From positions 1 to 32,777 of the forward strand of contig NZ_RPOI01000013.1 of the NCBI RefSeq assembly GCF_003818115.1: a stretch of 32,777 bases of DNA, given 5' to 3'. Under the pieces are notes generated by a model. The model made no database searches. It was not told where the DNA came from and saw only the letters and a list, made by a program, of their open reading frames with translations. Numbering within the stretch: the stretch's first letter is position 1; each line of letters begins with the position of its first letter. This document shows positions 13,161 to 22,231 of the stretch, in pieces. This DNA comes from Citrobacter youngae (GTDB lineage: Bacteria > Pseudomonadota > Gammaproteobacteria > Enterobacterales > Enterobacteriaceae). A program made the position numbers and the translations under genes.

Positions 13161-13478
13161 TTAATTTACCGGCGGTAACCGCCGATAAAGCTCAATCATA
13201 TCTCCCGCCAAATCCTGAATCACCATCGCGTTCATCAGGTGATCCTGCGAATGGACGGTGATGAGATTAACCGGTAGCTTGCCGGTACCTTCGTCAATTC
13301 CGATCAGCTGGGTCTGGATTTTATGCGCTTGTTTAACGTACTCGCGTGATTCCGTCATCGCTTGTTCTGCACCGGAGAAATCACCTTTACGCGCCAGTTG
13401 CAATGCCGTCAGGGCCTGGCTGCGTGCAGCACCAGCGTTTACCAATAACTCCATGATGATCGTTTCTAACTCTTCCAT
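13161..13478 (-). CDS. PTS lactose/cellobiose-family EIIA component
   Basis: This 105-residue protein is a stand-alone EIIA of the lactose/cellobiose (Lac) PTS family. Such proteins take phosphate from HPr and pass it to EIIB. The family hallmark VHSQDHLMNAM is present, with His76 and His80; one of these is the phosphorylated residue in homologues. The protein is helical with no membrane segment, as expected for a trimeric cytoplasmic EIIA. The start ATG is preceded by GGAG, which overlaps the end of the upstream EIIB gene, and 4 bases separate the two genes, so they form an operon. No EIIC permease or phospho-glycosidase gene is nearby. Sugar specificity cannot be read from the sequence (chitobiose, cellobiose, aryl-beta-glucoside or lactose type). 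Confidence 0.9.
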   Translation of the reverse strand: MEELETIIMELLVNAGAARSQALTALQLARKGDFSGAEQAMTESREYVKQAHKIQTQLIGIDEGTGKLPVNLITVHSQDHLMNAMVIQDLAGDMIELYRRLPPVN

Positions 13479-13482
13479 ACCA

Positions 13483-13788
13483 TCACTCCAGTAGTTTCAG
13501 CGCCTTGTCCAGTACCGCATCGCCTTTCATCATGCCGTAATCCATCATGTCGATAACGGCGACCTTTTTGCCGAGTGGCTCGGCGATCGCCTGTAGCTTG
13601 GCCTGTTCATACTTAACTTGTGGACCGAGCAAAACGATATCCGCTGTAGCGATATTCTCTTCAAACTCGGCCACCGGGACGGCTTTGATAGTGACGTCGA
13701 CTCCTTTTTTCTGGGCGGCATCTTTCATCCTTTGCACCAGCATGCTGGTGGACATTCCGGCGGCACAGCATAAAACGATGTTTTTCAT
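13483..13788 (-). CDS. PTS lactose/cellobiose-family EIIB component
   Basis: This 101-residue stand-alone EIIB passes phosphate from EIIA to an incoming sugar bound by EIIC. The N-terminal beta strand and phosphocysteine loop IVLCCAAGMSTSMLV is diagnostic. By alignment with ChbB (CSAGMSTS) the active residue is Cys8; the preceding Cys7 is an extra cysteine. A later segment, IVLLGPQVKYE, is also typical of the family. It is the first gene of a two-gene minus-strand operon with the EIIA. The partner EIIC is absent from this window, so the pair must serve a permease encoded elsewhere or act in regulation (inference). A CRP-like site and a LacI-family operator lie 75-125 bases upstream. Confidence 0.9.
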   Translation of the reverse strand: MKNIVLCCAAGMSTSMLVQRMKDAAQKKGVDVTIKAVPVAEFEENIATADIVLLGPQVKYEQAKLQAIAEPLGKKVAVIDMMDYGMMKGDAVLDKALKLLE

Positions 13789-13864
13789 AAGCAGTCTCGA
13801 TCAACATGTGTGAGTTGATAATTATCGCGAGCCAGCTATAGCAACAACTGCTTTGCAACGATTG

Positions 13865-13880
13865 TGTGCAAGGCATCACA
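13865..13880 (-). promoter_or_regulatory. Candidate CRP site upstream of PTS genes
   Basis: TGTGC-N6-TCACA matches the CRP core TGTGA-N6-TCACA with one mismatch. It is centred about 85 bases upstream of the EIIB start. A possible minus-strand -10, TATAGC (13835-13840), would put the start point about 44 bases from the site's centre, near class II spacing. Confidence 0.55.
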
Positions 13881-13897
13881 AAGAAAGCCGCTTTTTC

Positions 13898-13911
13898 TGA
13901 AACCGGTTACA
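13898..13911. promoter_or_regulatory. LacI/GalR-family operator upstream of PTS genes
   Basis: TGAAACCGGTTACA is a near-perfect palindrome centred on CG, the form bound by LacI/GalR-family repressors. It differs at one position from the TGAAACCGGTTTCA reported for AscG of E. coli. No regulator gene of this family is in the window. An outer inverted repeat, agccgct (13886-13892)/agcggct (13947-13953), encloses it. Confidence 0.6.
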
Positions 13912-13990
13912 AAAAGAGGTCAAACCCTGCGATCTGGACCGGGGCCAGCGGCTTTTTGACTCGCTTATCACATGCTGGAATATATAATTA

Positions 13991-14029
13991 CTGTCAATAA
14001 AGACATGTTATAAAAAACAGTATTGACAG
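13991..14029. repeat. Perfect 9-base inverted repeat over a promoter
   Basis: ctgtcaata (13991-13999) and tattgacag (14021-14029) are exact complements 21 bases apart. The right arm contains the TTGACA -35 of a rightward promoter candidate and the left arm the same hexamer on the other strand, so it could be an operator or a divergent promoter pair. Confidence 0.65.
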
Positions 14030-14050
14030 CGTTTTTTAAACCCGTATGTT
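14023..14050 (+). promoter_or_regulatory. Candidate sigma-70 promoter facing a gene-free region
   Basis: A perfect -35 TTGACA (14023-14028) is followed after 16 bases by TATGTT (14045-14050). Transcription would run rightward through a stretch without a gene to the terminator at 14551-14583. Confidence 0.5.
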
Positions 14051-14550
14051 AATACTTAACAGCGGAGAAGTTGTCATTTGCTGTTAACGTAGTAAGTGTT
14101 AGTAGAGCTCGATTGGGGTTTGCGATAAAGGCCACGAAGTATTTTTTGTATGGGATAGTCGATGCTGAAAACGCTATTTTTTCACTTCGACAATGCTTTC
14201 AGGCCACGTAGTTGATATATCTAATCGCAAAAAATCAGTAAAACGCGACGATGTAACGCCATGATTTAATAGTAATTATTCGTGATTTCTGCTTTTTTGG
14301 TTATCACGAGGGAAATAAGGCAACGCATCAAAGAGTATATGTCGCGAGGGGAAGTGTACTTGTTTAGGTCACCAGCCTTGAGTTCTATTATCAAGCGGGT
14401 GGAATGTGTTTAACGGTAAATAGAGGAAAGCTTTAGTTAGTATCAATATCCAATATTATCTGTAGTAAACGTGTACATTTTAAAGTAGTACCATCAGCAG
14501 TATTAAATCGTTAAGTTTATTAATGTTAAATTTGAAGTGTGTAGTAACGT

Positions 14551-14583
14551 AAAGCCCTGACTGCAATAGTCGGGGCTTTTGTT
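14551..14583 (+). terminator. Strong intrinsic terminator with no upstream gene
   Basis: The 12-base arms aaagccctgact (14551-14562) and agtcggggcttt (14568-14579) pair with one G-U wobble around a gcaat loop and are followed by T-rich sequence. No coding gene ends here on the plus strand, which suggests an untranslated RNA upstream. Confidence 0.85.
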
Positions 14584-14668
14584 CATTGTAGATCAAGCTG
14601 TTATCCAGGATGCTTAGCCGCGTTGGTTCAACATTGCATCACTCAGTGGGTATTAAAAAAATTAATGC

Positions 14669-14698
14669 TTGCTTAATGATTAGAAGTAGGTCTACTAT
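14669..14698 (+). promoter_or_regulatory. Promoter of the cold-shock gene
   Basis: TTGCTT (14669-14674) and TACTAT (14693-14698) are 18 bases apart, with an A/T-only block at about 14652-14664 upstream that resembles an UP element. The start point would fall near 14706, just where similarity to the E. coli cspA transcript begins. Confidence 0.65.
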
Positions 14699-14705
14699 AG
14701 CGGCA

Positions 14706-14881
14706 TCGGTTTGGAACACAGACCTTATGCAAGCAGTTTTAGTAAAGCAGTTCTCAGTTCAAGCGTTATCCTCAGATACTCTTCTTCATGAGCCTCCTCC
14801 CTAAGTGCCCCATAAGTTAATTTCTGCAAAACAGGCCATCTTCGCTGCGTAAGCGGCTCAAAAACATGAAAGGAAGTATCT
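14706..14881 (+). promoter_or_regulatory. cspA-type cold-responsive 5' leader
   Basis: The leader is about 175 bases, unusually long for a 70-residue gene. Its start, cggtttggaacacagacctta followed by aagcag and tagtaa, resembles the E. coli cspA leader (CGGTTTGACGTACAGACC...GCAGT.TAGTAA), including the cold-box region. In cspA this RNA refolds at low temperature to expose the ribosome site. The segment gcgtaagcggc and the Shine-Dalgarno aaaggaag precede the ATG. Confidence 0.75.
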
Positions 14882-15094
14882 ATGTCTAACAAAATGACTG
14901 GTTTAGTAAAATGGTTTAACTCTGATAAAGGCTTCGGCTTTATCACTCCTCAGGACGGTAGCAAGGATGTGTTTGTGCATTTCTCCGCTATCCAGAGTAA
15001 CGATTTTAAAACGTTAGACGAAGGTCAAAAGGTGGAGTTCTCCGTGGAGAATGGCGCTAAAGGCCCGTCTGCTGTTAACGTTGTCGCGCTGTAA
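14882..15094 (+). CDS. CspA-family cold-shock protein
   Basis: This 70-residue single-domain cold-shock protein is a nucleic-acid chaperone that melts RNA structure and helps translation at low temperature. RNP1 (KGFGFI, residues 16-21) and RNP2 (VFVHF, 30-34) are intact, with Trp11, Phe12, Phe18, Phe20, Phe31, His33 and Phe34 forming the binding face. Segments such as [11 protein letters not shown] and the ending VNVVAL are closest, from memory, to CspG and CspI of E. coli, so I give no symbol. The start has a clear AAGGAAG site and a codon run after ATG like other csp genes. The gene lies alone, convergent with thiH across a shared terminator. E. coli K-12 has no csp gene here. Confidence 0.93.
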   Translation: MSNKMTGLVKWFNSDKGFGFITPQDGSKDVFVHFSAIQSNDFKTLDEGQKVEFSVENGAKGPSAVNVVAL

Positions 15095-15164
15095 ACGCCG
15101 ATAATTTCACGAAGGCTTACGATAGCGATGAAGGCCAGAGCCCGAGCAGTTAAGCACTAGTGAA

Positions 15165-15193
15165 GAAAAAACCCGCGAAAGCGGGTTTTTTTG
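15165..15193 (+). terminator. Bidirectional terminator between csp and thiH
   Basis: acccgc (15171-15176)/gcgggt (15181-15186) forms a stem with a GAAA loop, flanked by six A and seven T. It can end both the plus-strand cold-shock gene and the minus-strand thi operon. Confidence 0.92.
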
Positions 15194-15213
15194 TTTATGC
15201 GATAGCGTTGGAC

Positions 15214-16347
15214 TTAGGGCATCTGTGCCGCGCGTCCCAGATAGCTGTCCCAGTCTTTCCACACGGGCTGTAATCCCTGCGCCATCAGTGCTTCAGCAAC
15301 GGCTTCCGGGCGACGATCGTCGTGCGGGGAGAACTGTTCCAGTTCGGGGTGGTTATCGGCATAACCACCGGGCTGGGTTTTTGAGAAGGCGCTGACGTTG
15401 TTGATCGCCAACGGGATCACATGGTCACGAAACCATGGCGATTCGCGGGTGGAGAGCGACAGCTCAATTTCTGGTGCCAGTAAACGAAACGCGCAAATGG
15501 TCTGGACCAACTGTCGCTCATCCATGATCGATGCAGGCTCAACGCCTCCGGTGCATGGGCGCAGGCGAGGGAAGGAGATAGAGTAGCGGCTCTGCCAGTA
15601 ATGCTGCTGCATCCACAGCAGATGTTCGGCAACCATAAAGCAGTCCACCCGCCAACTGTCGGACAAACCAATCAACGCGCCAAGACCGATTTTGTCGATC
15701 CCTGCGCGGCCCAGCCGGTCCGGCGTTTCCAGTCGCCAGAAGAAATCCTGCTTTTTCCCCTTCAGATGGTGGCGGGCGTAAATAGCCTCATGATAGCTCT
15801 CCTGATACACCATCACGCCATCCAGCCCCAGCGTCTTCAGCTCCGCATATTCAGCCTCTGACAGCGGCTGTACTTCCATCTGTAAAGAGGCAAACTGGCG
15901 GCGAATGGCAGGCAAATGGCGACGAAAGTAATCCATCCCCACTTTGGCCTGATGTTCACCGGTGACCAGTAGCAGATGCTCAAAGCCCAGCTCACGGATA
16001 GCCGCACACTCACGTTGTATCTCATCTTCGTCCAGCGTTTTGCGTTTGATACGGTTGCTCATCGAAAAACCGCAGTAGGTGCAGTCGTTGGCACAAAGGT
16101 TGGAGAGATACAACGGCACGTAAAAGCTCACCGTGTTGCCAAAACGCTGGCGGGTGAGCCTTTGCGCCCGTTGCGCAAGCGGCTCCAGATAATCGGCGGC
16201 GGCGGGGGAGAGCAGCGCCATCAGATCGTCCCGGCTAAGCTGTGAAGCGCTAAGCGCCCGCTCCACGTCAGCGGCGGTTTTACCGTTGATGCGCAGACGG
16301 ATGTCGTCCCAGTCAAGCTGTCGCCATCGGTCGGTGAAGGTTTTCAT
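15214..16347 (-). CDS. thiH: 2-iminoacetate synthase ThiH (tyrosine lyase)
   Basis: ThiH is a radical-SAM enzyme that splits tyrosine into p-cresol and dehydroglycine (2-iminoacetate), the glycine-derived part of the thiazole ring. Its 377 residues match E. coli ThiH. The radical-SAM cluster motif is CANDCTYC with Cys85, Cys89 and Cys92. It is the last gene of the thi operon; its ATG overlaps the thiG stop (ATGA), so the two are translationally coupled. This matches the known ThiG-ThiH complex. The operon ends at the hairpin shared with the cold-shock gene. Confidence 0.97.
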   Translation of the reverse strand: MKTFTDRWRQLDWDDIRLRINGKTAADVERALSASQLSRDDLMALLSPAAADYLEPLAQRAQRLTRQRFGNTVSFYVPLYLSNLCANDCTYCGFSMSNRIKRKTLDEDEIQRECAAIRELGFEHLLLVTGEHQAKVGMDYFRRHLPAIRRQFASLQMEVQPLSEAEYAELKTLGLDGVMVYQESYHEAIYARHHLKGKKQDFFWRLETPDRLGRAGIDKIGLGALIGLSDSWRVDCFMVAEHLLWMQQHYWQSRYSISFPRLRPCTGGVEPASIMDERQLVQTICAFRLLAPEIELSLSTRESPWFRDHVIPLAINNVSAFSKTQPGGYADNHPELEQFSPHDDRRPEAVAEALMAQGLQPVWKDWDSYLGRAAQMP

Positions 16348-17114
16348 GCGAAAGCCTCCAGGAATCCGGTTAACGGGCTGGTGGCCTGCGCGAGCGAACT
16401 TTTGCTGCCGGGGACGGCCTGGCGCGCCAGAAGGCCCGCTTCAACTGCCAGACGGAAAGCGGTGGCCATCGTGACCGGGCAGTCCGCTACGGCAATCGCC
16501 GTGTTGACCAGCACCGCGTCAGCGCCCATTTCCAGCGCCTGCGCTGCGTGGCTGGGCACGCCGATACCCGCATCGACCACCACCGGCACGGTCGCCTGCT
16601 GGATAATAATCTCCAGCATCGCTTTGGTTTCCAGCCCCTGGTTCGAGCCGATAGGCGCGCCGAGCGGCATCACCGCCGCGCAGCCGACCTCTTCCAGCCG
16701 CTTGCACAGTACCGGGTCCGCGCCGCAGTAGGGCAGCACCACAAAGCCCTGCTTCACCAGCGCTTCGGCGGCTTTTAGCGTTTCAATCGGATCCGGCAAT
16801 AGCCAGCGGGCATCCGGGTGGATTTCTAATTTCAGCCAGTTTGTGTCCAACGCTTCACGCGCCAGTTGGGCGGCGAAAATCGCCTCTTCAGCGGTTTTCG
16901 CTCCCGAGGTGTTGGGCAGCAGCGTCACGCCCGCGTCGATAAGCGGGGCCAGAATGGCATCGTTATGCTGGCGCAAATCCACGCGCTTCATGGCCAGCGT
17001 CACCAGCTGGCTGCCGGAGGCGCGAATCGCTTCGACCATCAGTTGCGATGAGGCAAATTTTCCGGTGCCAGTGAACAGATGTGAATCAAACGTTTTGTCG
17101 GCAATACGTAACAT
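16344..17114 (-). CDS. thiG: Thiazole synthase ThiG
   Basis: ThiG is a TIM-barrel enzyme that condenses 1-deoxyxylulose 5-phosphate, ThiS thiocarboxylate and iminoacetate into thiazole phosphate. I chose the ATG at 17114, giving [14 protein letters not shown] and 256 residues as in E. coli. An in-frame ATG 15 bases upstream overlaps thiS and adds five residues not expected. The start has the strong site GGGGG at the end of thiS. The Schiff-base lysine is Lys95 in [10 protein letters not shown]. The phosphate-binding end of the barrel is seen as [19 protein letters not shown]. Confidence 0.97.
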   Translation of the reverse strand: MLRIADKTFDSHLFTGTGKFASSQLMVEAIRASGSQLVTLAMKRVDLRQHNDAILAPLIDAGVTLLPNTSGAKTAEEAIFAAQLAREALDTNWLKLEIHPDARWLLPDPIETLKAAEALVKQGFVVLPYCGADPVLCKRLEEVGCAAVMPLGAPIGSNQGLETKAMLEIIIQQATVPVVVDAGIGVPSHAAQALEMGADAVLVNTAIAVADCPVTMATAFRLAVEAGLLARQAVPGSKSSLAQATSPLTGFLEAFA

Positions 17115-17115
17115 A

Positions 17116-17316
17116 TCAACCCCCTGCAATAACCTGAAAAAGCAGGATCTGGTCGCCTTCCTGCACGATGTGCCGCTGCCAATGCTCGCGCGGCAGGATC
17201 TGCTGATTGAGCGCCAGCGCCGCGCCCGGTTTTAGCTGATTAAGCTCGGTGAGCAGCCCGCTGACGGTTTGCCCCTCGGCGCACTGCATCGGCTCATCAT
17301 TGAACTGAATCTGCAT
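17116..17316 (-). CDS. thiS: Sulfur carrier protein ThiS
   Basis: ThiS is a small ubiquitin-like protein whose C-terminal glycine is adenylated by ThiF and converted to a thiocarboxylate that donates sulfur to the thiazole. The protein is 66 residues from [11 protein letters not shown] to the essential Gly-Gly end (FQVIAGG). The start at 17316 is inside the last codons of thiF, a 20-base overlap, and the stop is one base before the thiG start. Upstream in-frame extension gives non-homologous sequence and is rejected. Confidence 0.96.
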   Translation of the reverse strand: MQIQFNDEPMQCAEGQTVSGLLTELNQLKPGAALALNQQILPREHWQRHIVQEGDQILLFQVIAGG

Positions 17317-18055
17317 GTTGCCCTCCGCATACCGGGCAGCCGCTGGCACGTTGAAGTGCGAAGCTGCGCCACTGGCTGGTTTTACCGTCAAACAGGCGTA
17401 ACTCTCCGCTGGGCGTCGCAATGCCGCTAAGCAGTTTGATGGCTTCCAGCGCCTGCAAGGTGCCCATCACACCGACAACCGGGCCGACGATACCGGCGGT
17501 ACGGCAGTTGCGTTCGGGTTCGACATCATCCGGCCACAGGCAGCGGTAACAACCTTGCTCCCACGGTGGCGTGAGCACCATCAACTGGCCGCCGAAACCG
17601 ACGGCGCTGGCGGTAACCAAAGGCGTATTCAGCGACACGCAGGCGGCGTTAATTTCCTGACGCGTGGCCATGTTGTCGGTACAGTCGAGCACCACGTCGG
17701 CACGCGCGACAGCGTGCCGGAGCGCATCGCCCGTCAGCCGCTGCTCAAGGACGACCAGCTCGCTGTCCGGGTTAAGACGCGCCAGATGGCGTTCCGCCGC
17801 CAGCGCTTTCGGGCGAGCAATGTCGTCGGTGGTGAACAATATTTGCCGTTGCAGATTGCTCAGATGAACGTCGTCATCGTCCGCCAGCGTCAGCGTGCCG
17901 ACGCCCGCACCCGCCAGATACAGCGCGGCAGGCGAACCTAACCCGCCCAGGCCGACAATCAGCACATGGCTGTCGAGCAGCTTTTGTTGGCCCTCAATCG
18001 CGATATCGCCGAGCAGGATCTGCCGGCTGTAGCGCATAAAGTCGCGGTCATTCAT
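17297..18055 (-). CDS. thiF: ThiS adenylyltransferase ThiF
   Basis: ThiF is an E1-like enzyme that adenylates the C-terminus of ThiS and relays sulfur. The 252-residue protein has the nucleotide-binding [19 protein letters not shown] (about 35-53) and the motif [13 protein letters not shown]. The zinc-site cysteines are 169, 172, 240 and 243 (CYRC and CPVC), and Cys184 is the residue linked to ThiS in E. coli. All are present. It overlaps the end of thiE by 8 bases and the start of thiS by 20, so translation of the three is likely coupled. Confidence 0.97.
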   Translation of the reverse strand: MNDRDFMRYSRQILLGDIAIEGQQKLLDSHVLIVGLGGLGSPAALYLAGAGVGTLTLADDDDVHLSNLQRQILFTTDDIARPKALAAERHLARLNPDSELVVLEQRLTGDALRHAVARADVVLDCTDNMATRQEINAACVSLNTPLVTASAVGFGGQLMVLTPPWEQGCYRCLWPDDVEPERNCRTAGIVGPVVGVMGTLQALEAIKLLSGIATPSGELRLFDGKTSQWRSFALQRASGCPVCGGQHADSVQ

Positions 18056-18682
18056 CGCCGACTCCCGCTATGTCGAGCAGCTGCGCCGTGGCTGCCTGCC
18101 AGTCGGCCGATTGGGTAATGGCGCTGACCACGGCAATGCTGCCGACGCCGGTCGCCAGCACCGACGGGGCGCGCTCAAGGCTGATGCCGCCAATCGCCAC
18201 GGTCGGGTAATCTGCCAGTCGTTCAATATGACCTGCCAGCTGAGTCAGCCCCTGCGGGGCGGAAGGCATCTGCTTGGTTTGCGTGGGGAAGACGTGGCCG
18301 AGCGCGATATAAGAAGGCTTAGCGGCGAGCGCGACGTCGATCTCCATATCATCGTGGGTGGAAACCCCCAGGCGTAAGCCCGCCGCCTGAATGGCCTTCA
18401 GGTCGGTGGTTTCGAGATCTTCCTGGCCCAGATGCACGCCGTAGGCGTTGTGCTTAATCGCCAGCCGCCAATAGTCGTTAATAAACAGGCGGGCGTCATA
18501 GCGACGCCCCAGCGCGATGGCGGCGATAACGTCGGCTTCCACCTCTTCATCGCGTTTATCTTTAATGCGCAGTTGGATCGTGCGCACGCCCGCTGCCAGC
18601 AGGCGTTCAATCCATTGCACGCTGTCCACCACCGGGTAAAGCCCGAGGCGGAACGGCACGGTCGGGAAATCAGGCTGGTACA

Positions 18683-18683
<1 letters not shown>
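18048..18683 (-). CDS. thiE: Thiamin-phosphate synthase ThiE
   Basis: ThiE joins hydroxymethylpyrimidine diphosphate and thiazole phosphate to give thiamin monophosphate. The 211-residue TIM-barrel protein has the family features [34 protein letters not shown] (pyrophosphate and magnesium region) and [13 protein letters not shown]. The ATG shares one base with the thiC stop (taATG). It combines the ThiC branch with the ThiFSGH branch. Confidence 0.97.
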
Positions 18684-20584
<1,901 letters not shown>

Positions 20585-20671
20585 TCATTCCAAAAAAGTA
20601 AGGACGTGGCTTGTCAGACGACGGATGAAGCAAGAGAGACGATCGCCCAAAGGCGAACGGTTGTAGATTGA

Positions 20672-20767
20672 CTCTTGTTCCCTTCGCAGGTCTTAACCTG
20701 ATCAGGTTCCGCGGATCCCGAATTAACGGTCTCAGCCCGTGCTTGCGCACTGGGCACTCCGACAAGA
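20672..20767 (-). promoter_or_regulatory. TPP riboswitch (thi box) upstream of thiC
   Basis: Read on the minus strand the element begins cttgtcggagtgcc, contains the invariant ggctgagacc, then ggaacctgatcaggttaa, and ends gcgaagggaacaagag. These are the conserved elements of the thiamin-pyrophosphate aptamer in order. About 90 bases separate it from the thiC ATG, leaving room for an expression platform that occludes the ribosome site or stops transcription when TPP is bound. Confidence 0.96.
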
Positions 20768-20771
20768 AGTA

Positions 20772-20788
20772 ACCTCTATCTTAGAGGT
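20772..20788. other. Short hairpin between rsd and thiC
   Basis: acctcta (20772-20778) and tagaggt (20782-20788) form a 7-base stem with a 3-base loop, without a T-run. It lies in the 55-base gap between the riboswitch and the rsd stop, where the thiC promoter should be. I cannot assign -35 and -10 boxes with confidence. Confidence 0.5.
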
Positions 20789-20822
20789 AATGAATGTAAA
20801 CTACGCGTTAATGCGACAAATC

Positions 20823-21311
20823 TCAAGCAGGACGTTTGAGAGTGCCGCTCTCGTGCATCGCATCAAATACCAGCATGATCAGCTTATCTTCGAGCACGAA
20901 CCGGGCTTCCAGCGCCTCGCCGATATCGGATAAAGCCTGTTGAAATTCAAGGAAGTTATCATGATCAATGGCGGTCTCCAGACTGGTGTCATAGTAGTCC
21001 ATGATCAGTTGTGTGTTGGCTTCCAGCAGTGGCCAAATTTTTGTGGCTTTTAAAAGCTGCCCGTTCCCTTCCAATTTATGGAGAATACGTTCATAAATAC
21101 TGAAGTGTCCGGTGGAGAGGTAATCGACCAGGCTCTGACAAAAATCATCCAGCGCCTTTTCATTGAGTCGCATGTACGATTCTTTGCCAGGCTTAATGCC
21201 AACCAGATTGTAGTAAGCCACGAGCAGGTGCTTACGTACATGTAGCCAGCGATCAACCAGTTTATTACTTCCTCCGACGTGCTCCGTCAGGCTTTCCAGC
21301 TGGTTTAGCAT
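20823..21311 (-). CDS. rsd: Regulator of sigma D (anti-sigma-70 factor)
   Basis: Rsd binds the housekeeping sigma factor in stationary phase and so frees core polymerase for alternative sigmas; in E. coli it also stimulates SpoT in complex with HPr. The 162-residue all-helical protein has the family opening MLNQLESLTEHVGGSNKLVDRWL and LGDRW-like interaction segments; E. coli Rsd is 158 residues. It is transcribed divergently from nudC, with 96 bases between starts. HPr binding gives a loose functional link to the PTS genes in this window, but that is not evidence of shared regulation. Confidence 0.95.
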   Translation of the reverse strand: MLNQLESLTEHVGGSNKLVDRWLHVRKHLLVAYYNLVGIKPGKESYMRLNEKALDDFCQSLVDYLSTGHFSIYERILHKLEGNGQLLKATKIWPLLEANTQLIMDYYDTSLETAIDHDNFLEFQQALSDIGEALEARFVLEDKLIMLVFDAMHESGTLKRPA

Positions 21312-21407
21312 GATTGACTCCGCAAGATGGTGTTTAGGAACTGCTCACCCGTAAATGTAAAAATAATGTAAACAACATGCCTGTGAAGCAAAGGTTGCGC
21401 AAGAGAT

Positions 21408-22181
21408 ATGGATCGTATAATTGAAAAATTAGATAGCGGCTGGTGGATTGTCAGTCATGAGCAAAAGTTATGGTTGCCTCATGGCGAGCTGCCTCACGGC
21501 GACGCGGCACGTTTTGATTTGAGCGGGCAGCGCGCACTTTCTATCGGCGAATGGGAAGGGGAGACGGTCTGGCTGGTGCAGCAGCAACGTCGCCACGATA
21601 TGGGGTCGGTACGCCAGGTCATTGACCAGGATGTTGGCCTGTTTCAACTGGCCGGACGCGGCGTACAGCTGGCCGAGTTTTACCGCTCGCATAAATTCTG
21701 CGGCTACTGTGGGCACACGATGCACCCGAGTAAAACGGAATGGGCGATGCTGTGCAGCCACTGCCGGGAACGCTACTACCCGCAAATTGCCCCCTGTATT
21801 ATCGTCGCCATTCGCCGTGACGACGCTATCCTGCTCGCCCAACATGTTCGCCATCGCAACGGCGTGCATACCGTGCTGGCGGGTTTTGTCGAAGTGGGCG
21901 AGACCCTTGAGCAGGCGGTGGCGCGTGAAGTCATGGAAGAGAGCGGCATTAAGGTGAAAAACCTGCGCTATGTCACTTCTCAGCCGTGGCCGTTCCCACA
22001 GTCTTTGATGACCGCATTTATGGCAGAGTATGATAGCGGCGAGATTGTTATCGACCCGAAAGAACTGCTGGAAGCGAACTGGTATCGCTACGATGATTTA
22101 CCGCTGCTTCCCCCGCCTGGCACCGTCGCGCGGCGATTGATTGAAGACACTGTGGCGATGTGTCGGGCTGAGTACGAGTAA
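21408..22181 (+). CDS. nudC: NAD-capped RNA hydrolase / NADH pyrophosphatase NudC
   Basis: NudC is a Nudix hydrolase that removes NAD caps from RNA and splits NADH to NMNH and AMP. The 257-residue length matches E. coli. A zinc ribbon has Cys98, Cys101, Cys116 and Cys119 (CGYC, CSHC). The Nudix box begins [20 protein letters not shown] at residue 159, with catalytic Glu174, Glu177 and Glu178. The NudC signature SQPWPFPQS follows and recognises the nicotinamide end. The start has an agag site close to the ATG. hemE follows 50 bases later in the same direction. Confidence 0.97.
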   Translation: MDRIIEKLDSGWWIVSHEQKLWLPHGELPHGDAARFDLSGQRALSIGEWEGETVWLVQQQRRHDMGSVRQVIDQDVGLFQLAGRGVQLAEFYRSHKFCGYCGHTMHPSKTEWAMLCSHCRERYYPQIAPCIIVAIRRDDAILLAQHVRHRNGVHTVLAGFVEVGETLEQAVAREVMEESGIKVKNLRYVTSQPWPFPQSLMTAFMAEYDSGEIVIDPKELLEANWYRYDDLPLLPPPGTVARRLIEDTVAMCRAEYE

Positions 22182-22231
22182 AGAACAAGTGATGATACAC
22201 TGATGGACTGACGCAATAAGGAACTGCAAAA

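Larger units (their letters stand above)
13912..14550. other. AT-rich intergenic stretch without a recognised gene
   Basis: No reading frame here exceeds a few dozen codons or resembles a known protein. It contains a 9-base inverted repeat (13991-13999/14021-14029), a TTGACA promoter candidate (14023-14050) and a short direct repeat, aggccacg(a/t)agt (about 14130 and 14200). A 24-codon frame starting at about 14339 (MSRGEVYLFRSPALSS) has only a weak ribosome site and no known relative. The base composition is clearly more AT-rich than the flanking genes. Confidence 0.7.

Noticed and set aside
14371..14385. gtcaccagcctt shared with the rplL-rpoB attenuator
   Set aside because: A 12-base match within 32 kb is expected by chance, and the flanks do not match.
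14610..14804. 64-codon plus-strand frame over the csp promoter and leader
   Set aside because: It begins upstream of the promoter and reads through the cold-box leader without a ribosome site. A 25-codon frame within the leader also lacks one.
14725..14946. 73-codon minus-strand frame opposite the csp leader
   Set aside because: No start signal and no known relative; it lies antisense to conserved leader and coding sequence.
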